From the NCBI RefSeq assembly GCF_028994805.1, contig NZ_JAJQQP010000002.1:248001-312000 (forward strand): a DNA stretch of 64,000 bases. The letters run 5' to 3'. The position numbers and the translations under genes are program-made. The notes below the pieces were generated by a model. That model was given only the letters and a program-made list of their open reading frames with translations. It was not told where the DNA came from and did no database searches. Shown here in pieces: positions 1 to 8,334 of the stretch (positions are counted from its first letter, which is position 1; every line of letters begins with the position of its first letter). This DNA comes from Promicromonospora iranensis. Its GTDB lineage: Bacteria; Actinomycetota; Actinomycetes; Actinomycetales; Cellulomonadaceae.

Positions 1-2877
1 GCGGTCAACGGTCTCCAGGACCTGCCGGAAGACATCGAGCCGCAGGTCATGGCGGGCTCGTTCGACGACCTGCCCGTGATCCAGCTCGCCGTCTCGGGCG
101 ACGGCAGCGAGCAGGAGCTGACGGACGCCATCGACTCCGTGCTCGTGCCGGAGCTGTCGGGCATCGCGGAGGTCCGGGACGTCACGGTCACCGGCGCCAC
201 CGAGCAGCAGGTGGTGATCGAGCCCGACGACAAGGAGCTCGCCGCGGCCGGCCTCACCACCGCGCAGCTCTCGTCGCTGCTGCAGGAGAACGGCACGGTG
301 ACGCCGGTGGGCGCCGTCACGCAGGACGGTCAGACGAACAGCGTCCAGGTGGGCACGTCCGTCGACTCCGTGAAGGAGCTCGAGAACCTGCCGATCGTCC
401 CCGCCGCCGGAGCGTCTGCGCCAGGAGCCGAGGCACCGCAGGCCCCGGACGCCGGGGCGAGCCCCGCCGAGGTCGTCCACCTGGGGGACGTGGCGGAGGT
501 GAGCGTGCAGGACGTGCCGCCCACCTCCTACTCGCGCCTGGACGGCGAGCCGTCGCTCGCGATCGCCCTGACGAAGACGCCGGACGGCAACACCGTGGAC
601 GTGTCGCACGCGGTGCACGACGTGCTGGCCGACGTCGACGACGAGCTGGACGACGCCGGCGTGAGCACCGCCGTCACGTTCGACCAGGCGCCGTTCATCG
701 AGGAGTCGATCGAGGGCCTGACGACGGAGGGCGGTCTCGGCCTGCTCTTCGCCGTCCTGGTGATCCTGGTGTTCCTGGCCTCGCTGCGGGCCACGCTGGT
801 CGCGGCGATCTCGATCCCGCTGTCGCTGGCGGTGACGTTCGCGGCCATGAACCTGACCGGCTACACGCTGAACATCCTCACGCTCGCCGCTATGACGATC
901 TCGATCGGGCGCATCGTCGACGACTCGATCGTCGTGATCGAGAACATCAAGCGGCACCTGTCCTACGGCGAGGACCGGGTGCACGCGATCGTCACCGCCG
1001 TCCGCGAGGTGGGCACCGCCATCACCTCGTCGACGATCTGCACGGTGGCGGTCTTCGCCCCGATCGCTCTCGTGGGCGGCATGGCCGGCGAGCTGTTCCA
1101 GCCGTTCGCCGTCACCGTGGCGATCGCCATGGGCGCGTCCCTGGTCGTCGCCCTGGTCGTCGTGCCCGTGCTGGCGTACTGGTTCATCAAGGTCCCGGCC
1201 TCCACCGACGGCGGCGCCGCCATGCGCGAGGCCGCCGAGCTCAAGGAGCGCCGCGGCGCCTGGCAGCGCGCCTACGTTCCCTCGCTCGCCGCCGCGCTGC
1301 GCCGCCCGGTCGGCACGCTCGTCGTCGCGGTGGCGCTGCTGGCCGGCACCGTCGCGCTGGTGCCGCGCATGGAGACCAACTTCATCGGGGAGGCCGGGCA
1401 GGACACGCTCTCGGTGACGCAGGAGTTCGCGCCCGGCACGTCGTTGGCCGCGCAGGACGAGGCGGCCAAGGCGGTCGAGGACGTCCTCGCGGACATCGAC
1501 GGCGTCGAGACCGTGCAGACCACCGTCGGCTCCGCGGACGGGATGGCCGCCGCCTTCGGCGGTGGTGCCGGTGGCAGCAGCGCCTCGTTCGCGATGACGC
1601 TGGCCGAGGACGCCGACGGCCAGGCGGTGCAGGACGAGGTGAACGACGCGCTCGACGAAGCGGCCCCGGACGGCGAGATCACCGTGGCCGCCGGCGACGC
1701 CGGCTTCGCCAGCACCACCGTGGACCTGGTCGTCACGGCGCCTGACGCCGAGGGCCTGGCCGACGCCGCCGGCGCGGTCGAGGAAGCGGTGACGGCCGTG
1801 GACGGCGTCGACGACGTGACGAACAACCTCGCCGCCGAGCAGACAGCCGTGCAGGTGACCGTGGACCGGGACGCGGCGGCCGAGGTCGGCCTCACCGAGG
1901 CGACGGTCTCCGGCCTCCTGGCCGGTGCGATGAACGAGTCGAGCATCGGCACGGTGGACCTGGACGGCACGTCGCTCGACGTCGTCGTGGCCGGCGACAT
2001 GCCGGAGACGACCGCCGGGATCAAGAAGATCGACGTGCCGACGGCGGCCGGCGTGATCCCGCTGAGCGACCTCGTGACGGTCGAGGAGGTGTCGGCCCCG
2101 GCGTCGGTGACGCGGGTGGACGGCGAGCGCAGTGCCACCGTGGAGGTGACCCCCGCCGGGCAGGACCTGGGTTCGCTGACCGTGGCCCTGACCGAGGAGA
2201 TCGACACCATCGACCTGCCGAGCGGTGCCGAGGTGACCATGGGCGGTGTGGCGTCCGACCAGGCCGAAGCGTTCGAGGACCTGGGACTGGCGCTGCTGGC
2301 CGCCATCCTCATCGTCTACCTGGTGATGGTGGCGACGTTCCGCAGCATCGGGCAGCCGCTGATCCTGCTCGTGTCCGTGCCGTTCGCCGCGACGGGTGCG
2401 CTGGGCGCGCTGCTGCTCACCGGCACGCCGCTCGACGTCGCCGCCCTGATCGGGCTGCTGATGCTGGTGGGCATCGTGGTGTCGAACGCGATCGTGCTGA
2501 TCGACCTCATCAACCAGTACCGGGCCGACGGCCGGCCGCTCGACGAGGCGGTCAAGGAGGGGGCGCGCCAGCGCCTGCGGCCCATCGTGATGACGGCCGC
2601 CGCGACGATCCTGGCCCTGACGCCGATGGCGTTCGGCCTGACCGGTGGCGGGGCGTTCATCTCGCAGCCGCTGGCGCTGGTGGTGATCGGCGGGCTCGTG
2701 TCCTCGACCCTGCTCACGCTGTACGTGGTGCCCGTGATCTACACGCTGTTCGAGCGGCGCACGGAGGACCGCACCCCGAAGCGGGCCGCTCGGGCGGCCC
2801 GCAAGGCGGAGAAGGCACAGGCGAAGGCCGCGCACGCGGCGAGGGTCGCGCAGGAGCTTGCGGCGGGCGGACGGTAG
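1..2877 (+). CDS. RND-superfamily efflux permease, 5' end missing
   Basis: The frame is open from base 1, so the gene starts upstream of the window; about 958 residues are visible, where the AcrB/HAE1 type usually has 1,030-1,080. It would export hydrophobic compounds with the proton gradient. The visible part has the remainder of the first porter domain, a membrane block near codons 245-395 with the VDDSIVVIEN stretch typical of the proton-relay helix, a second large extracytoplasmic loop, and a second membrane block near 765-920. The tail is rich in Lys, Arg and Ala and probably cytoplasmic. No adaptor protein is visible downstream; any partner would lie to the left of the window. Substrate cannot be judged from the sequence. 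Confidence 0.9.
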   Translation, partial: AVNGLQDLPEDIEPQVMAGSFDDLPVIQLAVSGDGSEQELTDAIDSVLVPELSGIAEVRDVTVTGATEQQVVIEPDDKELAAAGLTTAQLSSLLQENGTVTPVGAVTQDGQTNSVQVGTSVDSVKELENLPIVPAAGASAPGAEAPQAPDAGASPAEVVHLGDVAEVSVQDVPPTSYSRLDGEPSLAIALTKTPDGNTVDVSHAVHDVLADVDDELDDAGVSTAVTFDQAPFIEESIEGLTTEGGLGLLFAVLVILVFLASLRATLVAAISIPLSLAVTFAAMNLTGYTLNILTLAAMTISIGRIVDDSIVVIENIKRHLSYGEDRVHAIVTAVREVGTAITSSTICTVAVFAPIALVGGMAGELFQPFAVTVAIAMGASLVVALVVVPVLAYWFIKVPASTDGGAAMREAAELKERRGAWQRAYVPSLAAALRRPVGTLVVAVALLAGTVALVPRMETNFIGEAGQDTLSVTQEFAPGTSLAAQDEAAKAVEDVLADIDGVETVQTTVGSADGMAAAFGGGAGGSSASFAMTLAEDADGQAVQDEVNDALDEAAPDGEITVAAGDAGFASTTVDLVVTAPDAEGLADAAGAVEEAVTAVDGVDDVTNNLAAEQTAVQVTVDRDAAAEVGLTEATVSGLLAGAMNESSIGTVDLDGTSLDVVVAGDMPETTAGIKKIDVPTAAGVIPLSDLVTVEEVSAPASVTRVDGERSATVEVTPAGQDLGSLTVALTEEIDTIDLPSGAEVTMGGVASDQAEAFEDLGLALLAAILIVYLVMVATFRSIGQPLILLVSVPFAATGALGALLLTGTPLDVAALIGLLMLVGIVVSNAIVLIDLINQYRADGRPLDEAVKEGARQRLRPIVMTAAATILALTPMAFGLTGGGAFISQPLALVVIGGLVSSTLLTLYVVPVIYTLFERRTEDRTPKRAARAARKAEKAQAKAAHAARVAQELAAGGR

Positions 2878-2890
2878 GCGCCGCGGGTCG

Positions 2891-3036
2891 TCAGCGGACG
2901 CGGTCGTCGACGAGCGCCGGCGTGCCGTGCTCGCCGGCGGACTGGCTGACGAGATCCCACTTCCCGGCGGGCAGGCCGTCGTCGAAGAGACGCGGCCCGC
3001 CGCCGAGGAAGACGGGAAAGATGGGCCGCTCGGCCG
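2891..3036 (-). pseudogene. C-terminal remnant of a dihydrofolate-reductase-family (RibD_C) protein
   Basis: On the reverse strand an open stretch of about 48 codons reads FPVFLGGGPRLFDDG and ends ALVDDRVR plus stop. The GGGxRLF element followed by a short acidic tail is the C-terminal signature of the RibD_C/DHFR-like reductases common in actinobacteria. No start or N-terminal half is present: the frame runs straight back into the neighbouring small gene. I read it as the tail of a deleted gene. The family match is by eye. Confidence 0.5.
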
Positions 3037-3038
3037 GA

Positions 3039-3362
3039 TCAGTACGACGCCGCGCGCTGCTCGATCCACTCCTTCGCCTGGGCGGCGGTGTGCCCGGTCG
3101 CTTCCCGGTACAGGCGGATGGCCTCGCTGCGCCGGTCGGACCAGAGGCACCTGTCGATCTCGGCCAGGGTCTCCGGCGGGATCCCCGCGGCGGCGGCGAC
3201 CTCGATGCCGAGGTGCTTCAGCACCAGGTCCAGCTTGCGCTCGACACGCTCGGCGGCGCGGCCCGTGGAGCGCACGGTGCCCGCCATGGCGATGAGGAGC
3301 AGCAGGAGCGCGACAACGACGGCGACGGGGACGAGCTGCACCAGGAAGACGGCTGAGGACAT
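3039..3362 (-). CDS. Membrane-anchored ribosomal L7/L12-like domain protein, 107 aa
   Basis: Residues 5-28 form one hydrophobic helix. A charged linker follows (about 30-60), and the C-terminal part (about 62-105) contains IRLYREATG and AQAKEWIE, which match the helix-strand-helix pattern of the L7/L12 C-terminal domain (AVREATGLGLKEAKDLV type). The true L7/L12 has an N-terminal dimerisation domain instead of a membrane helix, so this is not the ribosomal stalk protein. Such small proteins recur in actinobacteria and their role is unknown to me. The ATG at 3362 starts directly in front of the hydrophobic segment. It is flanked by two decayed genes on the same strand. Confidence 0.75.
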   Translation of the reverse strand: MSSAVFLVQLVPVAVVVALLLLLIAMAGTVRSTGRAAERVERKLDLVLKHLGIEVAAAAGIPPETLAEIDRCLWSDRRSEAIRLYREATGHTAAQAKEWIEQRAASY

Positions 3363-3404
3363 GGAGGAACCGTAGCGGTCCGTGACTCGGCGGTTCGTGA
3401 CTCA

Positions 3405-3830
3405 GCGGTTCGCGAGCTCGACGGTGGCCGACGACGCCCCGCGCATCCTCGACCAGGCGCCACCACGGGTCCACGTCGCCGGCCGAGACGCCCAGCCATG
3501 CGGCGAAGTCCTTGCGGGTGCTCGACCCGTAGCACCGCAGGTACCGGTGCAGCAGCTCGGCGCGAAGCAGATCACCCCCTCCAGGGCGAGGATGCGCCAG
3601 GACACCGCGGATCTCGTCGCGGGTCAGCCCGACCGCCTCGGACAGGCTCCGCCCGAGCGTGTCCAGCGCCTGCTCGACGCCCGGGACCAGGTGACGTCGC
3701 GCCTCTTCGGGAACCGGTGCGGCGCGCCACGCAGGGACCAGGTCTGCAGCAGGGCCTTCTGCTCCGTCCCGGGCTTGCCCTGAGCCATGTGTTCGAGCCT
3801 GGCGCCGGCCGTCTCGATGCTCGACGGCAC
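3405..3830 (-). pseudogene. Frameshifted, truncated winged-helix DNA-binding protein (HTH_42/YcaQ-like)
   Basis: Two reverse-strand frames together give one recognisable protein. From about 3830 to 3715 the frame reads KALLQTWSLRGAPHRFP, the LxTWxLRGxPH signature of this winged-helix family. The homology then jumps by one base near 3712 and continues as EEARRHLVPGVEQALDTL, LTRDEIRGVL, LLRAELLHRYLRCYG, KDFAAWLGVSA and DPWWRLVEDARG. After this (about 3430) the similarity stops and the frame runs into short repeats. The first part of the family domain and the C-terminal half are missing. It therefore has a frameshift and is truncated at both ends. The intact family includes DNA-interstrand-crosslink glycosylases, but this copy should be dead. 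Confidence 0.6.
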
Positions 3831-3832
3831 AC

Positions 3833-3861
3833 TTGACCAAGGTACCCCTCAGGGGTATATG
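3833..3861 (+). promoter_or_regulatory. cop operon promoter with CsoR-type operator in the spacer
   Basis: A -35 TTGACC (3833-3838), a 17-base spacer and a -10 TATATG (3856-3861) form a sigma-A-type promoter. The spacer and the first bases of the -10 contain the palindrome TACCCCT-C-AGGGGTA (3843-3857). C/G-rich palindromes with flanking A/T are the known binding sites of CsoR repressors, and a csoR gene ends this operon. Apo-CsoR bound here would block RNA polymerase. The same layout recurs at 14302-14330. Confidence 0.8.
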
Positions 3862-3874
3862 GTCACGCATACAC

Positions 3875-3891
3875 CTACCCCCTAGGGGTAG
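3875..3891 (+). promoter_or_regulatory. Second CsoR-type operator, in the copZ leader
   Basis: CTACCCC-CTA-GGGGTAG is a perfect 7+3+7 inverted repeat just downstream of the expected transcription start (about 3868) and before copZ. Its centre is about 33 bases, roughly three helical turns, from the centre of the upstream site, so both lie on the same DNA face. Confidence 0.7.
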
Positions 3892-3918
3892 TCTCCACCC
3901 GAGCGGAAGGAAGCGATC

Positions 3919-4131
3919 ATGACGACGAGCGAGTACCAGGTGACGGGGATGACCTGCGGGCACTGCGAGGTCGCCGTCCGCGGCGAGGTGAGCCGGCTTC
4001 CCGGTGTCGAGCAGATCGACGTCAGCTCCGCGACCGGCAGGCTCGTCGTGCGGAGCGCCGACGCGCTGGACGACGCAGCGGTACTGGCTGCCGTGGACGA
4101 GGCCGGGTACGCGGCGGAGCGCGTCTCATGA
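3919..4131 (+). CDS. copZ: Copper chaperone CopZ, 70 aa
   Basis: A single heavy-metal-associated domain fills the protein; GMTCGHC at residues 10-16 supplies the two Cys ligands for Cu(I). It would carry cytoplasmic copper to the ATPase encoded two genes on and exchange copper with CsoR. The length is standard for the family. The start is supported by GGAAGG about 9 bases upstream. The stop overlaps the next start as ATGA, so the two genes are translationally coupled. Confidence 0.95.
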   Translation: MTTSEYQVTGMTCGHCEVAVRGEVSRLPGVEQIDVSSATGRLVVRSADALDDAAVLAAVDEAGYAAERVS

Positions 4132-5099
4132 ACGCCCCCCAGCGCCTGGGCGCCTACGGGGCGGGCCTGGTGGCGCTGTTCGTCGCGGCCTTCGTCGTGG
4201 CGGGCGTGGTGGTCCCGCCGAGCGTCGTCGCGGCGTGGTCGTCGACGGCGCGGGATCAGCCGGCGCACGACCAGGCGGCGCACGACCAGCCGACGCGCGA
4301 CCAGCCGACGCCCGCCGCGACGTCGGTCCGCGGGCTCGCCCTCGAGCAGGACGGCCTGCTCCTCGGCCCGGTGAGTGCCCCCGGCGAGGTCGACGAGGCG
4401 GGCACCCTGTCGTTCTCGATCACGACGGCGGACGGCGCGGCCGTGACCGAGTTCGAGACCGAGCACGACAAGAAGCTGCACCTGATAGTGGTGCGCTCGG
4501 ACGGGTCGCAGTTCCGGCACGTCCACCCGACGATGTCGGCGGACGGCGTCTGGTCCGTCCCGTGGACCTGGGACGAGGCGGGCAGCTATCGCGTCTTCAC
4601 CGACTTCGTGCCCGGGGCGACGGGGGAGAACCTGGTCCTCAGCCGCACGGTCGACGTCGCCGGGCATGTCTCGCCCGCGCCCGCCACGGCGGTCGCCGGC
4701 GGCGACACGGTCGACGGGTACACCGCCACGCTCACGGGAGAGCTGAGCGTGAGCGGCGAGTCGATGCTCACCGCGACCGTCACGAAGGACGGCGAGCCGG
4801 TCACGACGCTGGAGCCGTACCTTGGCGCCTCCGGGCACCTGGTCGCACTGCGGGACGGCGACCTCGCCTACCTGCACGTGCATCCCGAGGGCGACGAGCC
4901 GGCGCCCGGGTCGACATCGGGCCCCGACGTCGAGTTCATGACCGAGGCGCCCACACCCGGCCGGTACCTGCTCTACCTCGACTTCAAGGTCGACGGGAAG
5001 GTGCGCACGGCGCAGTTCGTCCTGGACACAGGCGAGGCCCCGGCTGCCGGCGAGCCCGCCGACGAGCACGGCGACGAGGACCCCGGCCACGGCCACTGA
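4128..5099 (+). CDS. Membrane-anchored two-domain HVHP-motif protein of the copper operon, 323 aa
   Basis: An N-terminal hydrophobic segment (about residues 8-36) is followed by a linker with short DQPxHDQ-type repeats (about 43-62) and two beta-rich domains outside the membrane. Each domain carries a similar element: KLHLIVVRSDG...FRHVHP in the first, GHLVALRDG..LYLHVHP-like (LAYLHVHP) in the second. The C-terminus ends in GHGH. The His pairs and operon position between copZ and copA suggest extracytoplasmic copper binding or delivery; that is inference. I do not recognise a named family beyond a loose YtkA/CopC-like beta fold. No Met-rich CopC signature and no multicopper-oxidase motif are present. 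Confidence 0.85.
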   Translation: MNAPQRLGAYGAGLVALFVAAFVVAGVVVPPSVVAAWSSTARDQPAHDQAAHDQPTRDQPTPAATSVRGLALEQDGLLLGPVSAPGEVDEAGTLSFSITTADGAAVTEFETEHDKKLHLIVVRSDGSQFRHVHPTMSADGVWSVPWTWDEAGSYRVFTDFVPGATGENLVLSRTVDVAGHVSPAPATAVAGGDTVDGYTATLTGELSVSGESMLTATVTKDGEPVTTLEPYLGASGHLVALRDGDLAYLHVHPEGDEPAPGSTSGPDVEFMTEAPTPGRYLLYLDFKVDGKVRTAQFVLDTGEAPAAGEPADEHGDEDPGHGH

Positions 5100-5138
5100 C
5101 GAACGGCCACTGACAAACGGTCACTGACAAGGAGCATC

Positions 5139-7424
5139 ATGTCCGACACGACATCCGGCACCACGTCCGGCACCACGGTCCGGCCGGACGAGCCGGGAAC
5201 CACCGTCGACCTCGACATCGGTGGCATGACCTGCGCGTCCTGCGCGATGCGGATCGAGAAGAAGCTCAACCGCCTCGACGGCGTGAGCGCCACCGTCAAC
5301 TACGCCACGGAGAAGGCCAAGGTCACGACCCCGCCCGGGTACGACCTCGGCGCCGTCGTCGCGGAGGTCGAGAAGACCGGCTACACGGCCGCCCTGCCCG
5401 CGCCGAAGGAGGACCCGAGGAGCGGCGGCCCGGCCGTCGACGCGCGGGACCTGGAGCTGCTGTCGCTGCGGAACCGCCTGGTCGCCTCCGTGGTGCTCGC
5501 GGTCCCGGTGATCGCGCTGGCGATGGTCCCGGCGTGGCAGTTCACCTCCTGGCAGTGGGCGTCGCTGACGCTCGCGGCGCCGGTGATCCTGTGGGCGGCG
5601 TGGCCGTTCCACCAGGCCGCGTGGACCAACCTGCGGCACGGGGCCGCGACCATGGACACCCTCGTCTCGCTCGGCGTCCTGTCCGCGTTCCTCTGGTCCC
5701 TGTACGCCCTGTTCCTCGGCACGGCCGGGGAACCGGGGATGACGCACGGGTTCGAGCTGACCATCGCGCCGTCCGACGGCGCGGCCAACATCTACCTCGA
5801 GGTCGCCGCGGGCGTCACGATGTTCGTGCTCGCCGGGCGGTACTTCGAGAAGCGGTCCAAGCGCCAGGCCGGCGCGGCGCTGCGGGCGCTGCTCGAGCTG
5901 GGCGCGAAGGACGTCGCGGTGCTGCGTGGCGGCACCGAGACCCGTATCCCGGTCGGGGACCTGGCCGTCGGCGACGAGTTCGTCGTGCGGCCGGGGGAGA
6001 AGATCGCCACCGACGGCGTCGTCGTCGCCGGTTCCTCGGCGGTCGACGCCTCGATGCTGACGGGGGAGTCGGTGCCGGTCGAGGTGGGGTCCGGCGACAC
6101 CGTCGCGGGAGCCACCGTGAACGCGGGCGGACGGCTCGTGGTCCGTGCCACGCAGGTGGGCTCCGGCACGCAGCTCGCCCGCATCGCCCAGCTCGTCGAG
6201 GACGCGCAGTCCGGCAAGGCAGAGGTCCAGCGCCTCGCCGACCGGGTCTCGGGGATCTTCGTCCCGGTGGTCATCGCGATAGCCGTCGCCACCCTCGGCG
6301 TCTGGCTCGGCGGCGGGTTCCCCGTGACTGCCGCGCTGACCGCCGCCGTCGCGGTGCTGATCATCGCGTGCCCCTGCGCGCTCGGGCTGGCGACGCCCAC
6401 CGCCCTCCTGGTCGGCACGGGACGAGGTGCCCAGCTCGGCATCCTGATCAAGGGGCCGGAGGTCCTGGAGTCCACCCGCAGGGTCGACACCGTGGTGCTC
6501 GACAAGACGGGCACCGTGACGACCGGTCGGATGGCGCTCCTCGACGTCGTCCCGGACGCCGGTACCGACCGTGCGGAGCTGCTGCGCCTGGCCGGTGCTC
6601 TGGAGGACGCCTCCGAGCACCCGGTGGCGCAGGCCATCGCGAAGGGCGCCACCCAGGAGGTCGGCGAGCTGCCCGCTCCGGAGTCGTTCGAGAGCGTCCA
6701 GGGGCTGGGTGTGCAGGGGGTCGTCGACGGGCACGCTGTCGTCGTCGGCCGGGAGGCTCTGCTCGCGGACTGGTCGCAGTACCTGCCGCGGGACCTGGCC
6801 GAGATTAAGGTTCAAGCTGAGGGTGAGGGTAAGACCGTCGTCGCCGTCGGCTGGGACGGCCGGGCCCGCGGCATCCTCGTCGTCGCCGACCAGGTCAAGC
6901 CGACCAGCGCGGTCGCCGTCGCGCAGCTCGTCGCGCTGGGGCTCACGCCGGTGCTCCTCACGGGCGACAACCGTGCGGTGGCCGAGCAGGTGGCGGCGGC
7001 GGTGGGCATCACGGAGGTCATCGCCGAGGTGATGCCGCAGGACAAGGCCGACGTCGTCGCCCGGCTGCAGGCCGAGGGCAAGGTCGTCGCGATGGTCGGC
7101 GACGGCGTGAACGATGCCCCCGCCCTCGCGCAGGCCGACCTGGGCCTCGCGATGGGCACCGGCACGGACGCGGCGATCGAGGCGGCGGACATCACCCTGG
7201 TCCGTGGCGACCTCACCTCGGCGGCCGACGCCATCAGGCTCTCGCGCCGGACGCTCGGCACCATCAAGGCGAACCTGTTCTGGGCCTTCGGCTACAACGT
7301 CGCGGCGATCCCGCTGGCCGCGTTCGGGCTCCTCAACCCCATGCTCGCCGGCGCGGCGATGGCGTTCTCCAGCGTCTTCGTCGTCGGCAACAGCCTTCGC
7401 CTGCGCTCGTTCGCGAGCCGCTGA
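5139..7424 (+). CDS. copA: Cu(I)-exporting P1B-type ATPase CopA, 761 aa
   Basis: It exports Cu(I) across the membrane at the cost of ATP. One N-terminal metal domain has GGMTCASC at residues 28-35. The actuator loop has MLTGESVP. The membrane metal site is CPC in IIACPCALG near residue 411, the phosphorylation site is DKTGT near 454, and the hinge motif is GDGVNDAP near 654. CPC together with one HMA domain is the Cu(I) (P1B-1) pattern. The length is normal. It lies 39 bases after the HVHP protein; ACAAGGAGC before the ATG is a good ribosome site. The leader before it has short near-repeats (GAACGGCCACTGAC, AAACGGTCACTGAC). Confidence 0.96.
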   Translation: MSDTTSGTTSGTTVRPDEPGTTVDLDIGGMTCASCAMRIEKKLNRLDGVSATVNYATEKAKVTTPPGYDLGAVVAEVEKTGYTAALPAPKEDPRSGGPAVDARDLELLSLRNRLVASVVLAVPVIALAMVPAWQFTSWQWASLTLAAPVILWAAWPFHQAAWTNLRHGAATMDTLVSLGVLSAFLWSLYALFLGTAGEPGMTHGFELTIAPSDGAANIYLEVAAGVTMFVLAGRYFEKRSKRQAGAALRALLELGAKDVAVLRGGTETRIPVGDLAVGDEFVVRPGEKIATDGVVVAGSSAVDASMLTGESVPVEVGSGDTVAGATVNAGGRLVVRATQVGSGTQLARIAQLVEDAQSGKAEVQRLADRVSGIFVPVVIAIAVATLGVWLGGGFPVTAALTAAVAVLIIACPCALGLATPTALLVGTGRGAQLGILIKGPEVLESTRRVDTVVLDKTGTVTTGRMALLDVVPDAGTDRAELLRLAGALEDASEHPVAQAIAKGATQEVGELPAPESFESVQGLGVQGVVDGHAVVVGREALLADWSQYLPRDLAEIKVQAEGEGKTVVAVGWDGRARGILVVADQVKPTSAVAVAQLVALGLTPVLLTGDNRAVAEQVAAAVGITEVIAEVMPQDKADVVARLQAEGKVVAMVGDGVNDAPALAQADLGLAMGTGTDAAIEAADITLVRGDLTSAADAIRLSRRTLGTIKANLFWAFGYNVAAIPLAAFGLLNPMLAGAAMAFSSVFVVGNSLRLRSFASR

Positions 7425-7480
7425 CAGATCCACCGACCCACCGACCGACCACAGTTCACCACCGAGGAGAGGACCCACCC

Positions 7481-7774
7481 ATGGGACACGATCACGCACA
7501 CGGCGAGCACCAGCACGGCGAGCAGGCTGACGACGGCCACTGCGGCGGCCACGCGCACTCGGCCACGACGAGCCACCACGGCAGCAACCTGCTCGGCCCG
7601 TCGGCCGAGGAGCTCGCGGAGTGCCCGGTGATGCGCGGGAGCACCGTCGTCAAGGCCGACGCCGAGGCGAAGGGCCTGTTCCGCGACTACGAGGGCCAGC
7701 GGTACTGGTTCTGCTGCGCGGGCTGCGAGGCCCCGTTCGACGCCGACCCCGCGAAGTACGCCGCGGCGGTCTGA
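7481..7774 (+). CDS. His-rich YHS-domain metal-binding protein, 97 aa
   Basis: The first 33 residues hold about ten His in GHDHAHGEHQHGE-like runs, a probable metal buffer. The YHS domain follows: CPVM (C48) and YWFCCAGC (C78, C79, C82), then FDADPAKY. Domains of this type bind copper or other soft metals, and they occur fused to or beside copper ATPases. There is no signal peptide, so it should be cytoplasmic. GAGGAGAGG about 9 bases before the ATG supports the start. It lies 56 bases after copA and 14 before csoR, so it is in the same operon. Confidence 0.9.
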   Translation: MGHDHAHGEHQHGEQADDGHCGGHAHSATTSHHGSNLLGPSAEELAECPVMRGSTVVKADAEAKGLFRDYEGQRYWFCCAGCEAPFDADPAKYAAAV

Positions 7775-7788
7775 CCTGAGGTGACACC

Positions 7789-8136
7789 ATGGGAACCATG
7801 ACCGAACCAGGATCCCCCGACCTCGACGTGCACGGGGAGGGTGACGAGCAGGCCACCCACGGCTACATCACCGACAAGGCCAACTATCTCGCCCGGCTCA
7901 AGCGCATCGAGGGGCAGGCGCGCGGGATCCATCGGATGGTCGACGAGGAGCAGTACTGCATCGACATCCTCACCCAGGTGTCCGCCCTGACGAAGGCGCT
8001 CGAGAGTGTCGCGCTCGGCCTGCTGGACGACCACCTGAAGCACTGCGTGGTCGACGCCGCGCGGATGGGCGGGCCCGAGGCCGACGAGAAGGTCAAGGAA
8101 GCGTCCGACGCGATAGCGCGGCTCGTGCGTTCGTAG
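7789..8136 (+). CDS. csoR: Copper-sensing repressor CsoR, 115 aa
   Basis: This is an all-helical DUF156/CsoR protein. The Cu(I) ligands are in place: C57 (QYCIDIL), H82 and C86 (DHLKHC, spacing His-x3-Cys). The conserved core RLKRIEGQARGI is at residues 37-48. The apo form should bind the TACCCC/GGGGTA palindromes at 3843, 3875 and 14312 and leave on copper binding. About 27 extra N-terminal residues precede the family core; an ATG nine bases later (7798) is an equally possible start. Being last in the operon it would be autoregulated. Confidence 0.95.
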   Translation: MGTMTEPGSPDLDVHGEGDEQATHGYITDKANYLARLKRIEGQARGIHRMVDEEQYCIDILTQVSALTKALESVALGLLDDHLKHCVVDAARMGGPEADEKVKEASDAIARLVRS

Positions 8137-8150
8137 ATCACCAGCGCCGC

Positions 8151-8182
8151 CGTGGCGGGCCTGCCCCGACAGGCCCGCCACG
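8151..8182 (+). terminator. Hairpin terminator after csoR
   Basis: A perfect 13-bp stem (CGTGGCGGGCCTG / CAGGCCCGCCACG) with a 6-base loop starts 14 bases after the csoR stop. There is no T-run, as is common for actinobacterial terminators. Confidence 0.7.
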
Positions 8183-8186
8183 AGCG

Positions 8187-8315
8187 GTGTCGCGACGCCA
8201 GGCCGCGCACCTCGTCGACACCCAGGGCATCACCATGCACTACGACGACGGCTGGCACTTCACCGACCGCAGCGGACAACCCGTCCACATTGCCACCGCG
8301 CACCCCGGCATGTGA
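8187..8315 (+). pseudogene. Short C-terminal remnant, possibly of an HNH-type protein
   Basis: An open frame of 42 codons reads HLVDTQGITMHYDDGWHF, then TDRSGQPVHIATAHPGM and stop. The aromatic, polar composition looks like real protein, not a GC shadow, and resembles the tail of HNH/DUF222-type proteins, but this is a weak by-eye match. No ribosome site and no conserved start are visible. It sits between two convergent units, where decayed genes often remain. Confidence 0.3.
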
Positions 8316-8334
8316 CCTGGAGCCCTGCCCCGGA

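Noticed and set aside
8151-8182. Perfect inverted repeat as an insertion-sequence end
   Set aside because: No second copy, no target duplication and no transposase nearby; its place after csoR fits a terminator.
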